Origin: an uncultured Lachnospiraceae bacterium | GTDB taxonomy: Bacteria; Bacillota; Clostridia; Lachnospirales; Lachnospiraceae | DNA length: 64,000 nt | Direction of reading: 5' to 3' | Assembly (NCBI GenBank): GCA_947173495.1 | Contig: CAMWFQ010000019.1 | Location: forward strand, 16,452 to 80,451 | Shown: positions 1 to 7,942 of the stretch, piece after piece | Layout: each line of letters opens with the position of its first letter | How positions within the stretch are numbered: the first letter of the stretch is position 1 | The notes under the pieces: generated by a model | Databases searched by the model: none | What the model saw: only the letters and a program-made list of their open reading frames with translations | What the model was told of the DNA's origin: nothing | Position numbers and translations under genes: made by a program

Positions 1-3
1 CAT

Positions 4-771
4 CTACGTTTCGTCCTTTCCTAAATAGGCCTCAACTACAACAGGATTTTTTTTCACCTCCTGTGGCGTTCCTTTTCCAATCAACCTTCCATTATCCAAA
101 ACATACAATCTCCTGCAAATATTCATAACAAACTTCATATCATGTTCTATAAGGAGAACCGTATATCCCATTTCTTTTAGCTGCCCTACCCGATGCATTA
201 ACTCCTGCGTTTCCTGCTCGTTCATACCGGCTGCCGGTTCATCGAGAAGGAGTAATTTAGGCCGTGCCGCCATAGCACGCACGATTTCCAGCTCACGTTG
301 TTTCCCATAAGGAAGCGCACCAGCCATTTCATAACGCTGGTCATACAAATCAAAAATTTTTAGTATCTTCTCTGCGTTTTCCTGACATTCTGTCATCTCT
401 CTGCGTTTACGGGGTGTGTCAAATATGGAGTCGAGCAGATTGCTTTTCGTATGTACATGCATCCCTGCAATTACATTATCCAGAACTGTCATTTTCCGGA
501 ATAAACGAATATTCTGAAACGTACGTGCAAATCCCTGTTTTGTAATCTGATATGGTTTCCAGCCGGTAACGTCTTTTCCTGCAAGCTCCACTGTGCCTTC
601 TGTTGGTTTATAGATACCTGTAATACAATTAAACAGCGTAGTTTTTCCTGCGCCATTGGGGCCAATGACACCAACTATTTCACCGGAATCCACTTCCATG
701 TTTACGTCTTCCAATGCCACTAACCCGCCAAATTTCTGTGTGATATGATCTACTTTTAAGATTTTTTCCAC
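4..771 (-). CDS. livG: Branched-chain amino acid-type ABC transporter ATPase (LivG)
   Basis: Cytoplasmic ATPase subunit of a Liv-family (HAAT) importer. Walker A GPNGAGKTT lies at about residues 37-45. The LivG-type signature is LPYGKQRELE, Walker B is LLLLDEPAAG, and an H-loop histidine (LLIEHDM) follows. The length of 255 residues is normal for LivG. The start is taken as GTG at 771, seven bases after a GGGGGG run; a TTG one codon upstream is the alternative. The gene overlaps the end of livM by 16 nt, so the two are translationally coupled. The partner livF would lie beyond the left window edge. The family normally moves branched-chain amino acids, but related members move urea, amides or aromatic compounds, so the substrate is open. 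Confidence 0.9.
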   Translation of the reverse strand: MEKILKVDHITQKFGGLVALEDVNMEVDSGEIVGVIGPNGAGKTTLFNCITGIYKPTEGTVELAGKDVTGWKPYQITKQGFARTFQNIRLFRKMTVLDNVIAGMHVHTKSNLLDSIFDTPRKRREMTECQENAEKILKIFDLYDQRYEMAGALPYGKQRELEIVRAMAARPKLLLLDEPAAGMNEQETQELMHRVGQLKEMGYTVLLIEHDMKFVMNICRRLYVLDNGRLIGKGTPQEVKKNPVVVEAYLGKDET

Positions 772-1778
772 CAAATGGCCCCCCTTTTCTTTCCGCCGTC
801 CTTTAGAGGTTTCAGCTTATCCCGCTGTCCTAAATATTTAAAATTAACAGCGCCCAACAGACCATCCGGTTTTACCATCATCAGCACAACCAATATTATT
901 CCATAAATCAGCTGGCGGTATGTTGCTAATCCTCTTAACAGTTCCGGAATAACAGAAAGCGTAATTGCCCCAATAAAGCTTCCAACCAAATTACCCAGGC
1001 CTCCAAAAATTACCATAACCAGTAATTCGTTTGATTTATTATTTGTGAAGCTTGTCGGATCTATATATCCTGTGTATTGAGCATACAGCGCTCCCGCCAG
1101 TCCGGCAAAGCATGATGCCACAGCGAACACAAGAATCTTATACCTGAAAATATTTATCCCCATAGATTCTGCGGCGACCTCATCGTCACGCACAGCCAGA
1201 ATTGCATATCCTATACGTGAATTCATTATATTTCGAATTACTATTACCGTTAAAATCACCAGTGCCAGCGCCAGAAAATAAAATTCTCTTTGTGTACTGA
1301 TCCTTAATCCAAAAAAACCGGGTTTAGGAATTGTCATTATCCCAAGGGGGCCGCGGGTCACCTCCATCCAGTTCAGCTCTACTATACGCATGATCTCACA
1401 AAATACCATTGTAACTATGACAAAATAGTAACCTTTCAGCTTCAGTGTCGGTAAGCCCAGCAATATTCCGAACAAGCCTGCCACAACCATTGCTGCCGGG
1501 AAAGTGACTTGAGCCGGCATATTTAATTTCGTGGACAGTATTGCTGCCGTATAGGCTCCGATTCCAAAGAATGCGGCATGTCCAAAGGACATCTGCCCCA
1601 ACAGCCCCGTCATCATATTCAGACTTAGCACAAGAATGATATTCATCTGGGCCACAACACATATCCTTAATACATACGTTGATGTTACGCAAAATGGAAT
1701 AAGGCAGGTGATCACCAATACAGCTCCTGTTATGGCTGCATGGTGTCTTTGCAGTTTTGTACAAAAACCTTCCAACAT
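756..1778 (-). CDS. livM: Branched-chain amino acid-type ABC transporter permease (LivM)
   Basis: Inner-membrane permease subunit pairing with LivH. It has 340 residues with about nine hydrophobic segments. The typical LivM stretches GLLGQMSFGHAAFFGIGAY (about 58-76) and the cytoplasmic coupling region with YAILAVRDDEVAAESMGI are visible. The start ATG at 1778 is preceded by GGAGG ten bases upstream. It begins 15 nt after livH ends and overlaps livG at its 3' end, so it belongs to the livK-livH-livM-livG operon. Confidence 0.9.
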   Translation of the reverse strand: MLEGFCTKLQRHHAAITGAVLVITCLIPFCVTSTYVLRICVVAQMNIILVLSLNMMTGLLGQMSFGHAAFFGIGAYTAAILSTKLNMPAQVTFPAAMVVAGLFGILLGLPTLKLKGYYFVIVTMVFCEIMRIVELNWMEVTRGPLGIMTIPKPGFFGLRISTQREFYFLALALVILTVIVIRNIMNSRIGYAILAVRDDEVAAESMGINIFRYKILVFAVASCFAGLAGALYAQYTGYIDPTSFTNNKSNELLVMVIFGGLGNLVGSFIGAITLSVIPELLRGLATYRQLIYGIILVVLMMVKPDGLLGAVNFKYLGQRDKLKPLKDGGKKRGAIWWKKS

Positions 1779-1793
1779 TTATCTTATCCCTCC

Positions 1794-2672
1794 TTATACC
1801 TTATTAATTTGCTTTTGTCCGAACAGTCCGGTTGGCTTAAACAATAACACAATAATCAGTATCGTAAACGCAATTGCATCACGATAACCCGTGCTGATAT
1901 AGCCGGCTGCAATTGTCTCGATAATTCCTATAATCAATCCGCCAATAACCGCTCCCGGCAAAACCCCCACACCTCCCAATATTGCTGCGGCAAATGTTTT
2001 CATCCCAATCATCGTTCCCATGTTCACATCTACAGTTTGATAGTACATCCCTACCATAGTGCCGGAAATACATGCTAAAATACCGCTTATAATAAACGTG
2101 AAGGCAATGACACTGTTAATATTTATCCCCATCAGTCTGGCTGCTTCTACATTTTGAGAGGTACTTCGCATTGCTTTTCCCAGCTTTGTCCCATATACGA
2201 TTATTGACAGAATCGCCATTAAAGAAAAGGCAACTACCATGATGATTACCTGCGTCCAGCTTACAATTGCATTGCCGATATAAAATCTCCCCAGATCAAT
2301 TTGATTGGGAAAAGACTTACTTTCACTCCCGAATATAAGCATAATGCCATTGTCAAATATCATTGACATTCCCAATGTTGTGATCAGTCCTGCTAATTTA
2401 GGAGCATTTTTTCTGCGAAGCCGTCGCAATGCAAAGCGGTCCAGACAGTATCCGGCTATACCTGTCAGAATAATACTCATCAGGAGGGCGACAAAGAAAT
2501 GATGACCTGTTGCATTATACAGCATCAGTGTAAAGTATGCTCCCAGCATATACAGCGAGCTGTTTGCAAAATTCGTCAGCTCCAGCACCCCGAACACCAT
2601 TGTAAATCCAATGGATACCAATGCATATGTACTGCCAATTGTCAGTCCGTTAATAATCTGCTGCAACAGCAT
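1794..2672 (-). CDS. livH: Branched-chain amino acid-type ABC transporter permease (LivH)
   Basis: Membrane permease of the Liv importer. The N-terminus from the chosen start (MLLQQIINGLTIGSTYALV) matches the family pattern. The coupling region LGKAMRSTSQNVEAARLMGI and the C-terminal GLFGQ are also typical. The frame is open 48 nt further upstream, but ATG 2672 has an AAGGAGG eight bases ahead and gives the normal length of 292 residues. A stable hairpin separates it from the upstream binding-protein gene. Confidence 0.9.
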   Translation of the reverse strand: MLLQQIINGLTIGSTYALVSIGFTMVFGVLELTNFANSSLYMLGAYFTLMLYNATGHHFFVALLMSIILTGIAGYCLDRFALRRLRRKNAPKLAGLITTLGMSMIFDNGIMLIFGSESKSFPNQIDLGRFYIGNAIVSWTQVIIMVVAFSLMAILSIIVYGTKLGKAMRSTSQNVEAARLMGININSVIAFTFIISGILACISGTMVGMYYQTVDVNMGTMIGMKTFAAAILGGVGVLPGAVIGGLIIGIIETIAAGYISTGYRDAIAFTILIIVLLFKPTGLFGQKQINKV

Positions 2673-2693
2673 AAGTAAACCTCCTTTTTCTGT

Positions 2694-2748
2694 AATGCCC
2701 TCAAGCACCAGCCAGCTCAACTAAAGCAAAGCTGGCGCTTATGGCATT
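2694..2748 (-). promoter_or_regulatory. Intercistronic hairpin between livK-like and livH
   Basis: On the minus-strand RNA three nested stems pair: AATGCC at the base, then AAGC/GCTT, then GCCAGC/GCTGGC, around a loop of about 14 nt. No U-run follows, so it does not look like a full terminator. Hairpins at this place commonly stabilise the highly expressed binding-protein mRNA and lower expression of the downstream permease genes. That role is inferred. Confidence 0.5.
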
Positions 2749-2758
2749 ACTGCCCCAA

Positions 2759-4006
2759 TTAATTTATGCGGTAAAAATTTCCATCTTTCATTTCAAAAAC
2801 GTATACTCCTTTTATCATTTCTTTACTTTCGTTAAACTGCATGTCATATCCGGATACTCCCTCAAATCCCCGTAATGCTGCAATCTCATCCCGCAATGCT
2901 GTACTGTCCGTTCCTACCTTCTCTATACATTGCATCATAATATTCACGGCATCAAATGACTGCGCAGCAAATCCGTCCGGCACCTCGTCAAACGTCTCTT
3001 CATAGCTTTTTACAAAAGCCTCTGTATTTGCATCAAGTTCTGCGTTCTCTAATACAGAAGGCATAAAACAGGGATTTGTGCTTAATATAATAGTTCCATC
3101 AATCTGTGAACCAACCAGTTCAATAAACTCTTCATTCAGGCATGTTGCCGGCCCCACAAAAAGTGCATCCAGTTCCAGATTCCTCGCCTGCAGGAAAATC
3201 TGTGCCGCATCACTGTAATTTGCTGAAATATAAAGCATATCCGGCTCCTGAGTCTTAATCTTGGAAATGATCGGCGAAAAGTCTTTCGTAGTCCCTGGCA
3301 CAAATGCTTCATTCGCTACAATTTCTCCTCCTAATTCCTCCCAGCGCTTTGCAAAAAGTTCTGTGGCCTGAACTCCAAAATCCGTATTCTGATAGATTAT
3401 AGCTGCTTTTTTGTCATCTCCATACCGTTCCATCAGCTCCTCTGCAAACATTGCCCCTTCATATTTCTGACTGATCACACAAGAAAAAATATAGTCACCC
3501 ATTGTTGGAAAATCGGTGTGGGAGGCCGTCGGACTCAAAAGCAATAACTTGTTTTCTTCAAATACAGGCGCTGCTGCCATTGCACATGAAGAATTAAAGC
3601 TTCCAAGACCTGCAATCACGGTTTCATCCGCGATAATTTTATTTGCAACATTCACTGATTCTGTTGGATCACCTTTATCATCATTGAATTCAACTATATA
3701 GTTTGTTCCGTTTTCCTCATTGTACTGGTCCATGGCCAGCTGCGCTCCCTTTTGCAGAGAGAGACCATACTGCATCAGATCACCGGTCAGCGGAAGGAAA
3801 AACGCCAGTTTATTTTTTCCCATATCATCTGTCTGATTTTCGTCAGCCTGAATTGTTTCCTCTCCCCCTTCGGACTTCACCTCTGTTTTTTCTTCGGAAA
3901 TTTCAGCTGAATTGTTCCCGGTATCAGGTTTCTGTGCTCCACAACCTGTAATTAATGATGCCATAACTACTGCTGCCATACCCATTGTCAAAAAACTTCT
4001 TTTCAC
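2759..4006 (-). CDS. Liv-type substrate-binding lipoprotein
   Basis: Extracytoplasmic binding protein (periplasmic-binding fold type I, receptor ligand-binding family) that delivers substrate to LivHM. The signal peptide has the lipobox LITGC, giving a lipidated Cys near residue 22, followed by an acidic low-complexity linker to about residue 65. The mature domain opens with KLAFFLPLTGDLMQYG and contains GLGSFNSSCAMAAAPVFEE, typical of LivK/AmiC folds. The start is GTG with GGAGG seven bases upstream. It lies 72 nt downstream of the URO-D-like gene and probably shares its promoter. The ligand cannot be read from the sequence. Confidence 0.9.
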   Translation of the reverse strand: MKRSFLTMGMAAVVMASLITGCGAQKPDTGNNSAEISEEKTEVKSEGGEETIQADENQTDDMGKNKLAFFLPLTGDLMQYGLSLQKGAQLAMDQYNEENGTNYIVEFNDDKGDPTESVNVANKIIADETVIAGLGSFNSSCAMAAAPVFEENKLLLLSPTASHTDFPTMGDYIFSCVISQKYEGAMFAEELMERYGDDKKAAIIYQNTDFGVQATELFAKRWEELGGEIVANEAFVPGTTKDFSPIISKIKTQEPDMLYISANYSDAAQIFLQARNLELDALFVGPATCLNEEFIELVGSQIDGTIILSTNPCFMPSVLENAELDANTEAFVKSYEETFDEVPDGFAAQSFDAVNIMMQCIEKVGTDSTALRDEIAALRGFEGVSGYDMQFNESKEMIKGVYVFEMKDGNFYRIN

Positions 4007-4078
4007 GATGTTTCCTCCTGCTTTTATTATTATTTAAATCTGTATCTCTGCTATTTTACCTGTCAGGTATACGAATGC

Positions 4079-5098
4079 TCATTCCTCAAGGGATATTTCA
4101 TTAACGGCCTCCCGTAAAATATTGAATTTGTATTCAGGAATATGAGTCGGAACTACGCATCCCGGTCCCACAATAAAGCGATCGCCCGCCTGCTCTTTTG
4201 CATCTCTGATACGCCTTTTAAAGAAATCCTTCAGTTCATCCCGATCATTACAGTCAAAATCATGTGCCTGCTCGATACCGCCAATCAAAATCTTATCTGT
4301 CAACTTGCGCATATCCGCCAGGCTGTAGTTTCCAAGATGATCTTCCCAGTTAAAAGCCTGTACCGGATAGTCCGCTACTGTTTCCATCATCAGATTATCA
4401 AAACCGTGAACATGTAAAACATTAAACCATGACTTATCTTTAATGGCCTCCAGTACCTGCAGATCATATTTTCGCACATATCTATTATGTTCTTCCGGAG
4501 TAAGGAAATTACTTGACCCAAACTGGTCTGCCAGAAAAATCCCGTCTGCGCCTGCCTCTATTAAAGCCACCGTGAAATCAACTGTCATTTCCGTTAACCG
4601 CTCTAATGCCGTTTCAATGATTTCCGGATGATTCCTTAACTGCGCTACAATCATTTCACGCCGGGGATAGCCGCCCGTCATTTCGCCGGCTGTCGTAAAC
4701 GGGCTGAAGACTGTACCCAAAATGGGCACCGTACCTTTGTAGTAATCTGTTAAACGTTTTGTAAATTCAATTTCCCGCTTCCAGGCGCCACTCTTCGTGG
4801 AAAGAGGCTTTAAATTTTTCCACTCATACGGGTCATTAATCGGGAAACGTACCATCCTGGGCATATCAATTTCATTTGAAGGCCATTCGATCTGGCATCC
4901 CGCATCCTCAATAAAGTAAAATCCATTATGGCATATCTTAATAAAATCCCATTCATTTTCTTTATTAATTTGCACGGTCTTCTTAAAAAAGTCATCCTGA
5001 TTTCGGTCTACCATTGTAGTATGCTTCCATATGGCGGCCGGAATACGATCCACAGCTCTGCCGTCAAGCAGTGCCTTAATTCGTTCTGTTGAATTCAT
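4079..5098 (-). CDS. URO-D superfamily protein, methyltransferase-like (not HemE)
   Basis: A 339-residue TIM-barrel protein of the uroporphyrinogen decarboxylase superfamily, related to MtaA/CmuC-type methyl transfer enzymes. The opening NSTERIKALLDGRAVDRIPAA is the family's N-terminal pattern. The arginine-rich substrate motif of true HemE is absent, so haem synthesis is unlikely. Possible zinc or cofactor ligands are HVHG (about residue 230) and GPGCVVP near the C-terminus, where MtaA-type enzymes use His-x-Cys and a later Cys. It is the first gene after a consensus promoter and operator, followed by the Liv transporter. This suggests it acts on the imported compound. No corrinoid protein is nearby. 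Confidence 0.75.
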   Translation of the reverse strand: MNSTERIKALLDGRAVDRIPAAIWKHTTMVDRNQDDFFKKTVQINKENEWDFIKICHNGFYFIEDAGCQIEWPSNEIDMPRMVRFPINDPYEWKNLKPLSTKSGAWKREIEFTKRLTDYYKGTVPILGTVFSPFTTAGEMTGGYPRREMIVAQLRNHPEIIETALERLTEMTVDFTVALIEAGADGIFLADQFGSSNFLTPEEHNRYVRKYDLQVLEAIKDKSWFNVLHVHGFDNLMMETVADYPVQAFNWEDHLGNYSLADMRKLTDKILIGGIEQAHDFDCNDRDELKDFFKRRIRDAKEQAGDRFIVGPGCVVPTHIPEYKFNILREAVNEISLEE

Positions 5099-5130
5099 TC
5101 TTTTCCTCCTAACTCGTTTCAGATTCTTAT

Positions 5131-5160
5131 TATTTAAACGTTTGCGTAAACGTTTAAATA
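5131..5160. promoter_or_regulatory. Double palindromic operator for the LacI-family regulator
   Basis: A 30-bp near-perfect palindrome with only one mismatched pair. It contains two copies of TAAACGTTT, the CG-centred dyad typical of LacI-family operators. It starts just downstream of the -10 box of the leftward promoter, covering the expected transcription start, so bound repressor would block the URO-D/Liv operon. Confidence 0.75.
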
Positions 5161-5168
5161 ATGATTAA

Positions 5169-5197
5169 AGTATATATTGCCATATTTTATATGTCAA
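5169..5197 (-). promoter_or_regulatory. Sigma-A promoter of the URO-D/Liv operon
   Basis: On the minus strand TTGACA (5192-5197) is followed after 17 bp by TATACT (5169-5174). This is a perfect -35 and a near-perfect -10. The predicted start of transcription falls at the edge of the 5131-5160 palindrome. Confidence 0.85.
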
Positions 5198-5261
5198 TTG
5201 GTATATAATTACAAAATAAATTGTCGGTTTTTGTTCATAAAGGATAAAATTATTTTCATTA

Positions 5262-5289
5262 TTGACGTATCAGGCGGATATGCTATACT
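5262..5289 (+). promoter_or_regulatory. Sigma-A promoter of the lacI-kinase pair
   Basis: TTGACG (5262-5267), a 16-bp spacer, then TATACT (5284-5289) with an upstream TGC giving an extended -10. It lies 40 bp ahead of the regulator's start codon, and an operator follows directly. Confidence 0.8.
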
Positions 5290-5293
5290 AGAG

Positions 5294-5305
5294 TTAAACG
5301 TTTAA
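5294..5305. promoter_or_regulatory. Autoregulatory operator ahead of lacI-family gene
   Basis: The perfect 12-bp palindrome TTAAACGTTTAA sits 4 bp after the -10 box. It repeats the core found in the 5131-5160 operator, implying that the regulator represses its own promoter. Confidence 0.7.
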
Positions 5306-5329
5306 TTTTTGTTTACTTTGGAGGTTACT

Positions 5330-6316
5330 ATGTCTACAATGCGCGATATTGCCGAACTTTCCGGTGTTTCGGTCGCTACTGTCTCTCATGTCTTAAATAA
5401 TACACGTTTTGTTTCCGAGTCCACCCGTCAAAAAGTGTTGGATGTTGTTGACAAATTGGGATATCGCCCTGATGCTATTGCAAGAAGTTTTAAGACAGGA
5501 AAAAAGAAGCTTATTGGCATTATCGTACCAGATATTTCCAATCCTGTGTGGGCTTTAATGATCGAAGCCGTCGAAGCAGTTATCTCCGACCATGGTTACC
5601 GGCTTCTTATCTGTAATACCAAGGAAACGGAGGCTCATGAGTTAGAGCATGTGCATAGTCTCACCAGCGGTCTTGTAGACGGATTAATCATTGCCAGTAC
5701 GCTGTCTGATTATAATCAGCTTGTCTCGGAAATTCCTTCCGGCTTTCCTGTTGTCTTTCTGGATCGAAAGCTCAAAAATTGTCCTCATGACATGGTACTT
5801 CCTTCTGATATGCCTTCCATATACGAAGGAATCGAGCATCTTATTACCGAAGAGGGACACAAACGCATTGGGTTCATTACTGGGTTAATGAGGATTTCTA
5901 CCAGCACGGAGCGGCTGACCGCATATCGCAGCGCTATGCATGATTACGGTCTGACAATCGAGGAGGGTTTTATCCAGGAAGGAAACAGTATGGCAAAAAG
6001 TTCGCTGATACTAGTCCAAAACTTACTTCAGCTAAAATGTACCGCTATTGTAGTATCTAACAATATTATGGCGGATGATGTACTGTTCTATTTAAATGAA
6101 AAGGGGATTCGTCTTAATAAAGACATCAGCATTTTGGGACAGGGAATTGAAAGGCAGCGCAATTACATATTACGCCAAATGAACTTATTTGTGCAGCCCA
6201 CCACTGAAATGGGACGGGCCGCCGGGCAGCAGATCCTTAACCGGATCAAGAACCCTGAACTTCCCATTCAGCAAATTATTCTAAACAGTACTCTTTATCG
6301 CTGCCCGCAAACCTGA
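5330..6316 (+). CDS. LacI-family transcriptional regulator
   Basis: Local repressor of 328 residues. The N-terminal helix-turn-helix (TMRDIAELSGVSVATVSHVL) and hinge helix (PDAIARSFKTG) are followed by a periplasmic-binding-like effector domain starting GIIVPDISNPVWALMIEAV. ATG 5330 is chosen over an in-frame ATG 21 nt upstream because TTTGGAGG sits six bases ahead of it. The upstream ATG would place coding sequence closer to the operator. The effector is probably a sugar-like molecule or a derivative made by the adjacent kinase. Three matching CG-centred palindromes in the divergent region are the likely targets. Confidence 0.93.
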   Translation: MSTMRDIAELSGVSVATVSHVLNNTRFVSESTRQKVLDVVDKLGYRPDAIARSFKTGKKKLIGIIVPDISNPVWALMIEAVEAVISDHGYRLLICNTKETEAHELEHVHSLTSGLVDGLIIASTLSDYNQLVSEIPSGFPVVFLDRKLKNCPHDMVLPSDMPSIYEGIEHLITEEGHKRIGFITGLMRISTSTERLTAYRSAMHDYGLTIEEGFIQEGNSMAKSSLILVQNLLQLKCTAIVVSNNIMADDVLFYLNEKGIRLNKDISILGQGIERQRNYILRQMNLFVQPTTEMGRAAGQQILNRIKNPELPIQQIILNSTLYRCPQT

Positions 6317-6354
6317 GTTTTCCTGGAATCAGATTCTATCGGAAAGGATGTTAT

Positions 6355-7839
6355 ATGACAAAAGATTTACTTCTTGTATTCGATTGTATTACTTCCGGAT
6401 TGACAGCATACTTATTTCATTTCACTGGCAGCCTGATTGTCCAACACCACGTATCTCTCTCTGTTTCAGTAGATGGCAGGAAGGCAGAGCAAAATCCTTT
6501 AGATTGGTGGTGCGCGCTCTGTCATGCAACAAAGAAGGTTCTGGAACTTGCTCCTGTAAAATCTGTTAACAGAATTGCTGCCATATCTTTCAGTGCGCAG
6601 AGCCAGGTTTGCCTGTGCCTGAATGCCGACGGCCATCCTCTTTATCCGGCCATAACCTGGTCGGACACCCGTTCCGCCGAAGTAGTAAACCCTGTTTCAA
6701 GTATTCCCCCACAGGAACATTATTATATGACAGGACTTTGGGATGAACCCTCCTCCAGCATTCGAAAATTAATCTGGCTGCGTGAAAAGTATCCGGCACT
6801 TTATGCTTCTACCCATTATGTGCTACAATGTAAAGATTACCTTGTTTATCGTCTTACGGATAATCTATGTACTGATTATACGGATGCATCAAGCACACAC
6901 GCTTTAGATATCAATTGCATGGACTGGTGCGAGCCTGTATTGCAGGCAGCCGGTGTTCCACGTAAAATATTTCCCCCCATTTTTTATTCCAATGAAATAG
7001 TTGGAACCATTACCTCAAAAGCTTCCGGCGCTACAGGACTTTGCACGGACATTCCTGTGGTTCTTGGCGCAGGGGATGTTCTCTGCTCCGCTGTTGGAGC
7101 GGGCTGCACAGAGCCGGGGCAAATCTTTCTCGGCTTAGGTTCCAGTTCCTGGATGGCACAATGCCGTAATAAGCCTGTGTACAATATCCCAAATGTTATT
7201 AACAACCCTCATGCCGTTCCCGGCCTCTTTTTATGTTTCACCCCCGTACCGGAGGCTGGGGTTACTTTTAAATGGCTGAAAAACGAAATTCTATGCTATG
7301 GGCCGGAAGGTCACTCCCCTGTAAATCCTTTTCTAAATATTTATCCCTATACAAATATGGAAACTTTTATAGAAAAGAGCATTCCCGGAGCGAACGGCCT
7401 GTTCTTTCTTCCTCATATAATGGGCGTAGAAGTTAACGAGCCGCATGCCGCTATACTGGGTCTGACCTGGCGTCATACACAAGCTGATATTGTACGCGCT
7501 GCTTTGGAAGGTATCTGTTTTGAATTAAAAAAACGGTGGATAAACTTCACCACACATTCACCTGCTTCAGAGCTTATTGTCGTTGGGCCGGCCCAAAAAG
7601 AGGAAATCTGGCTGCAGCTTCTTTCAAATATCCTGAATATAACTGTTTATAATACCACGCACACTAGCACAACAGATGCTATTGGTGCCGCCATTATCGC
7701 CGGCCAGGCCATCGGTCTGTATCAAAGCTTCTCTCAGTCTAATCGCTTCTATAGCATAAAGCATACTTTTCATCCTCAGCCAGAGCAAAGTATATTTTAT
7801 CAAAAAAAATTTGAGGAATATCTTAAAATAAATTTCTAA
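6355..7839 (+). CDS. FGGY-family carbohydrate kinase, divergent phosphate loop
   Basis: Sugar or polyol kinase-like protein of 494 residues with the two-domain FGGY fold. Visible landmarks are ITWSDTRS (about 101-108), the catalytic-base region GAGDVLCSAVGAG, GLGSSSWM where most members have a GTS motif, and a C-terminal VGPAQKEEIWLQLLSNIL resembling the FGGY signature. The N-terminal DxGTT phosphate-binding motif reads FDCITSG, so its conserved glycine is Ile. It may therefore have altered activity. GGAAAGGA is the ribosome site. The gene lies 38 nt after lacI, so the two are probably co-transcribed. Xylulokinase-like or gluconokinase-like specificity cannot be told apart by eye. Confidence 0.85.
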   Translation: MTKDLLLVFDCITSGLTAYLFHFTGSLIVQHHVSLSVSVDGRKAEQNPLDWWCALCHATKKVLELAPVKSVNRIAAISFSAQSQVCLCLNADGHPLYPAITWSDTRSAEVVNPVSSIPPQEHYYMTGLWDEPSSSIRKLIWLREKYPALYASTHYVLQCKDYLVYRLTDNLCTDYTDASSTHALDINCMDWCEPVLQAAGVPRKIFPPIFYSNEIVGTITSKASGATGLCTDIPVVLGAGDVLCSAVGAGCTEPGQIFLGLGSSSWMAQCRNKPVYNIPNVINNPHAVPGLFLCFTPVPEAGVTFKWLKNEILCYGPEGHSPVNPFLNIYPYTNMETFIEKSIPGANGLFFLPHIMGVEVNEPHAAILGLTWRHTQADIVRAALEGICFELKKRWINFTTHSPASELIVVGPAQKEEIWLQLLSNILNITVYNTTHTSTTDAIGAAIIAGQAIGLYQSFSQSNRFYSIKHTFHPQPEQSIFYQKKFEEYLKINF

Positions 7840-7942
7840 TTTGTTCCTTAAAATTTTTATAACGATGAAAAATACATAGACGCCTCCCCCTTCCCGGGTG
7901 TAAAATAAAAAACGGGTCAAACAAACTTCAGGGAGATTTCTT

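Noticed and set aside
4079..5098. URO-D-like gene as HemE of haem synthesis
   Set aside because: The HemE arginine-rich N-terminal motif is missing, no other haem gene is nearby, and the gene sits in a transport operon.
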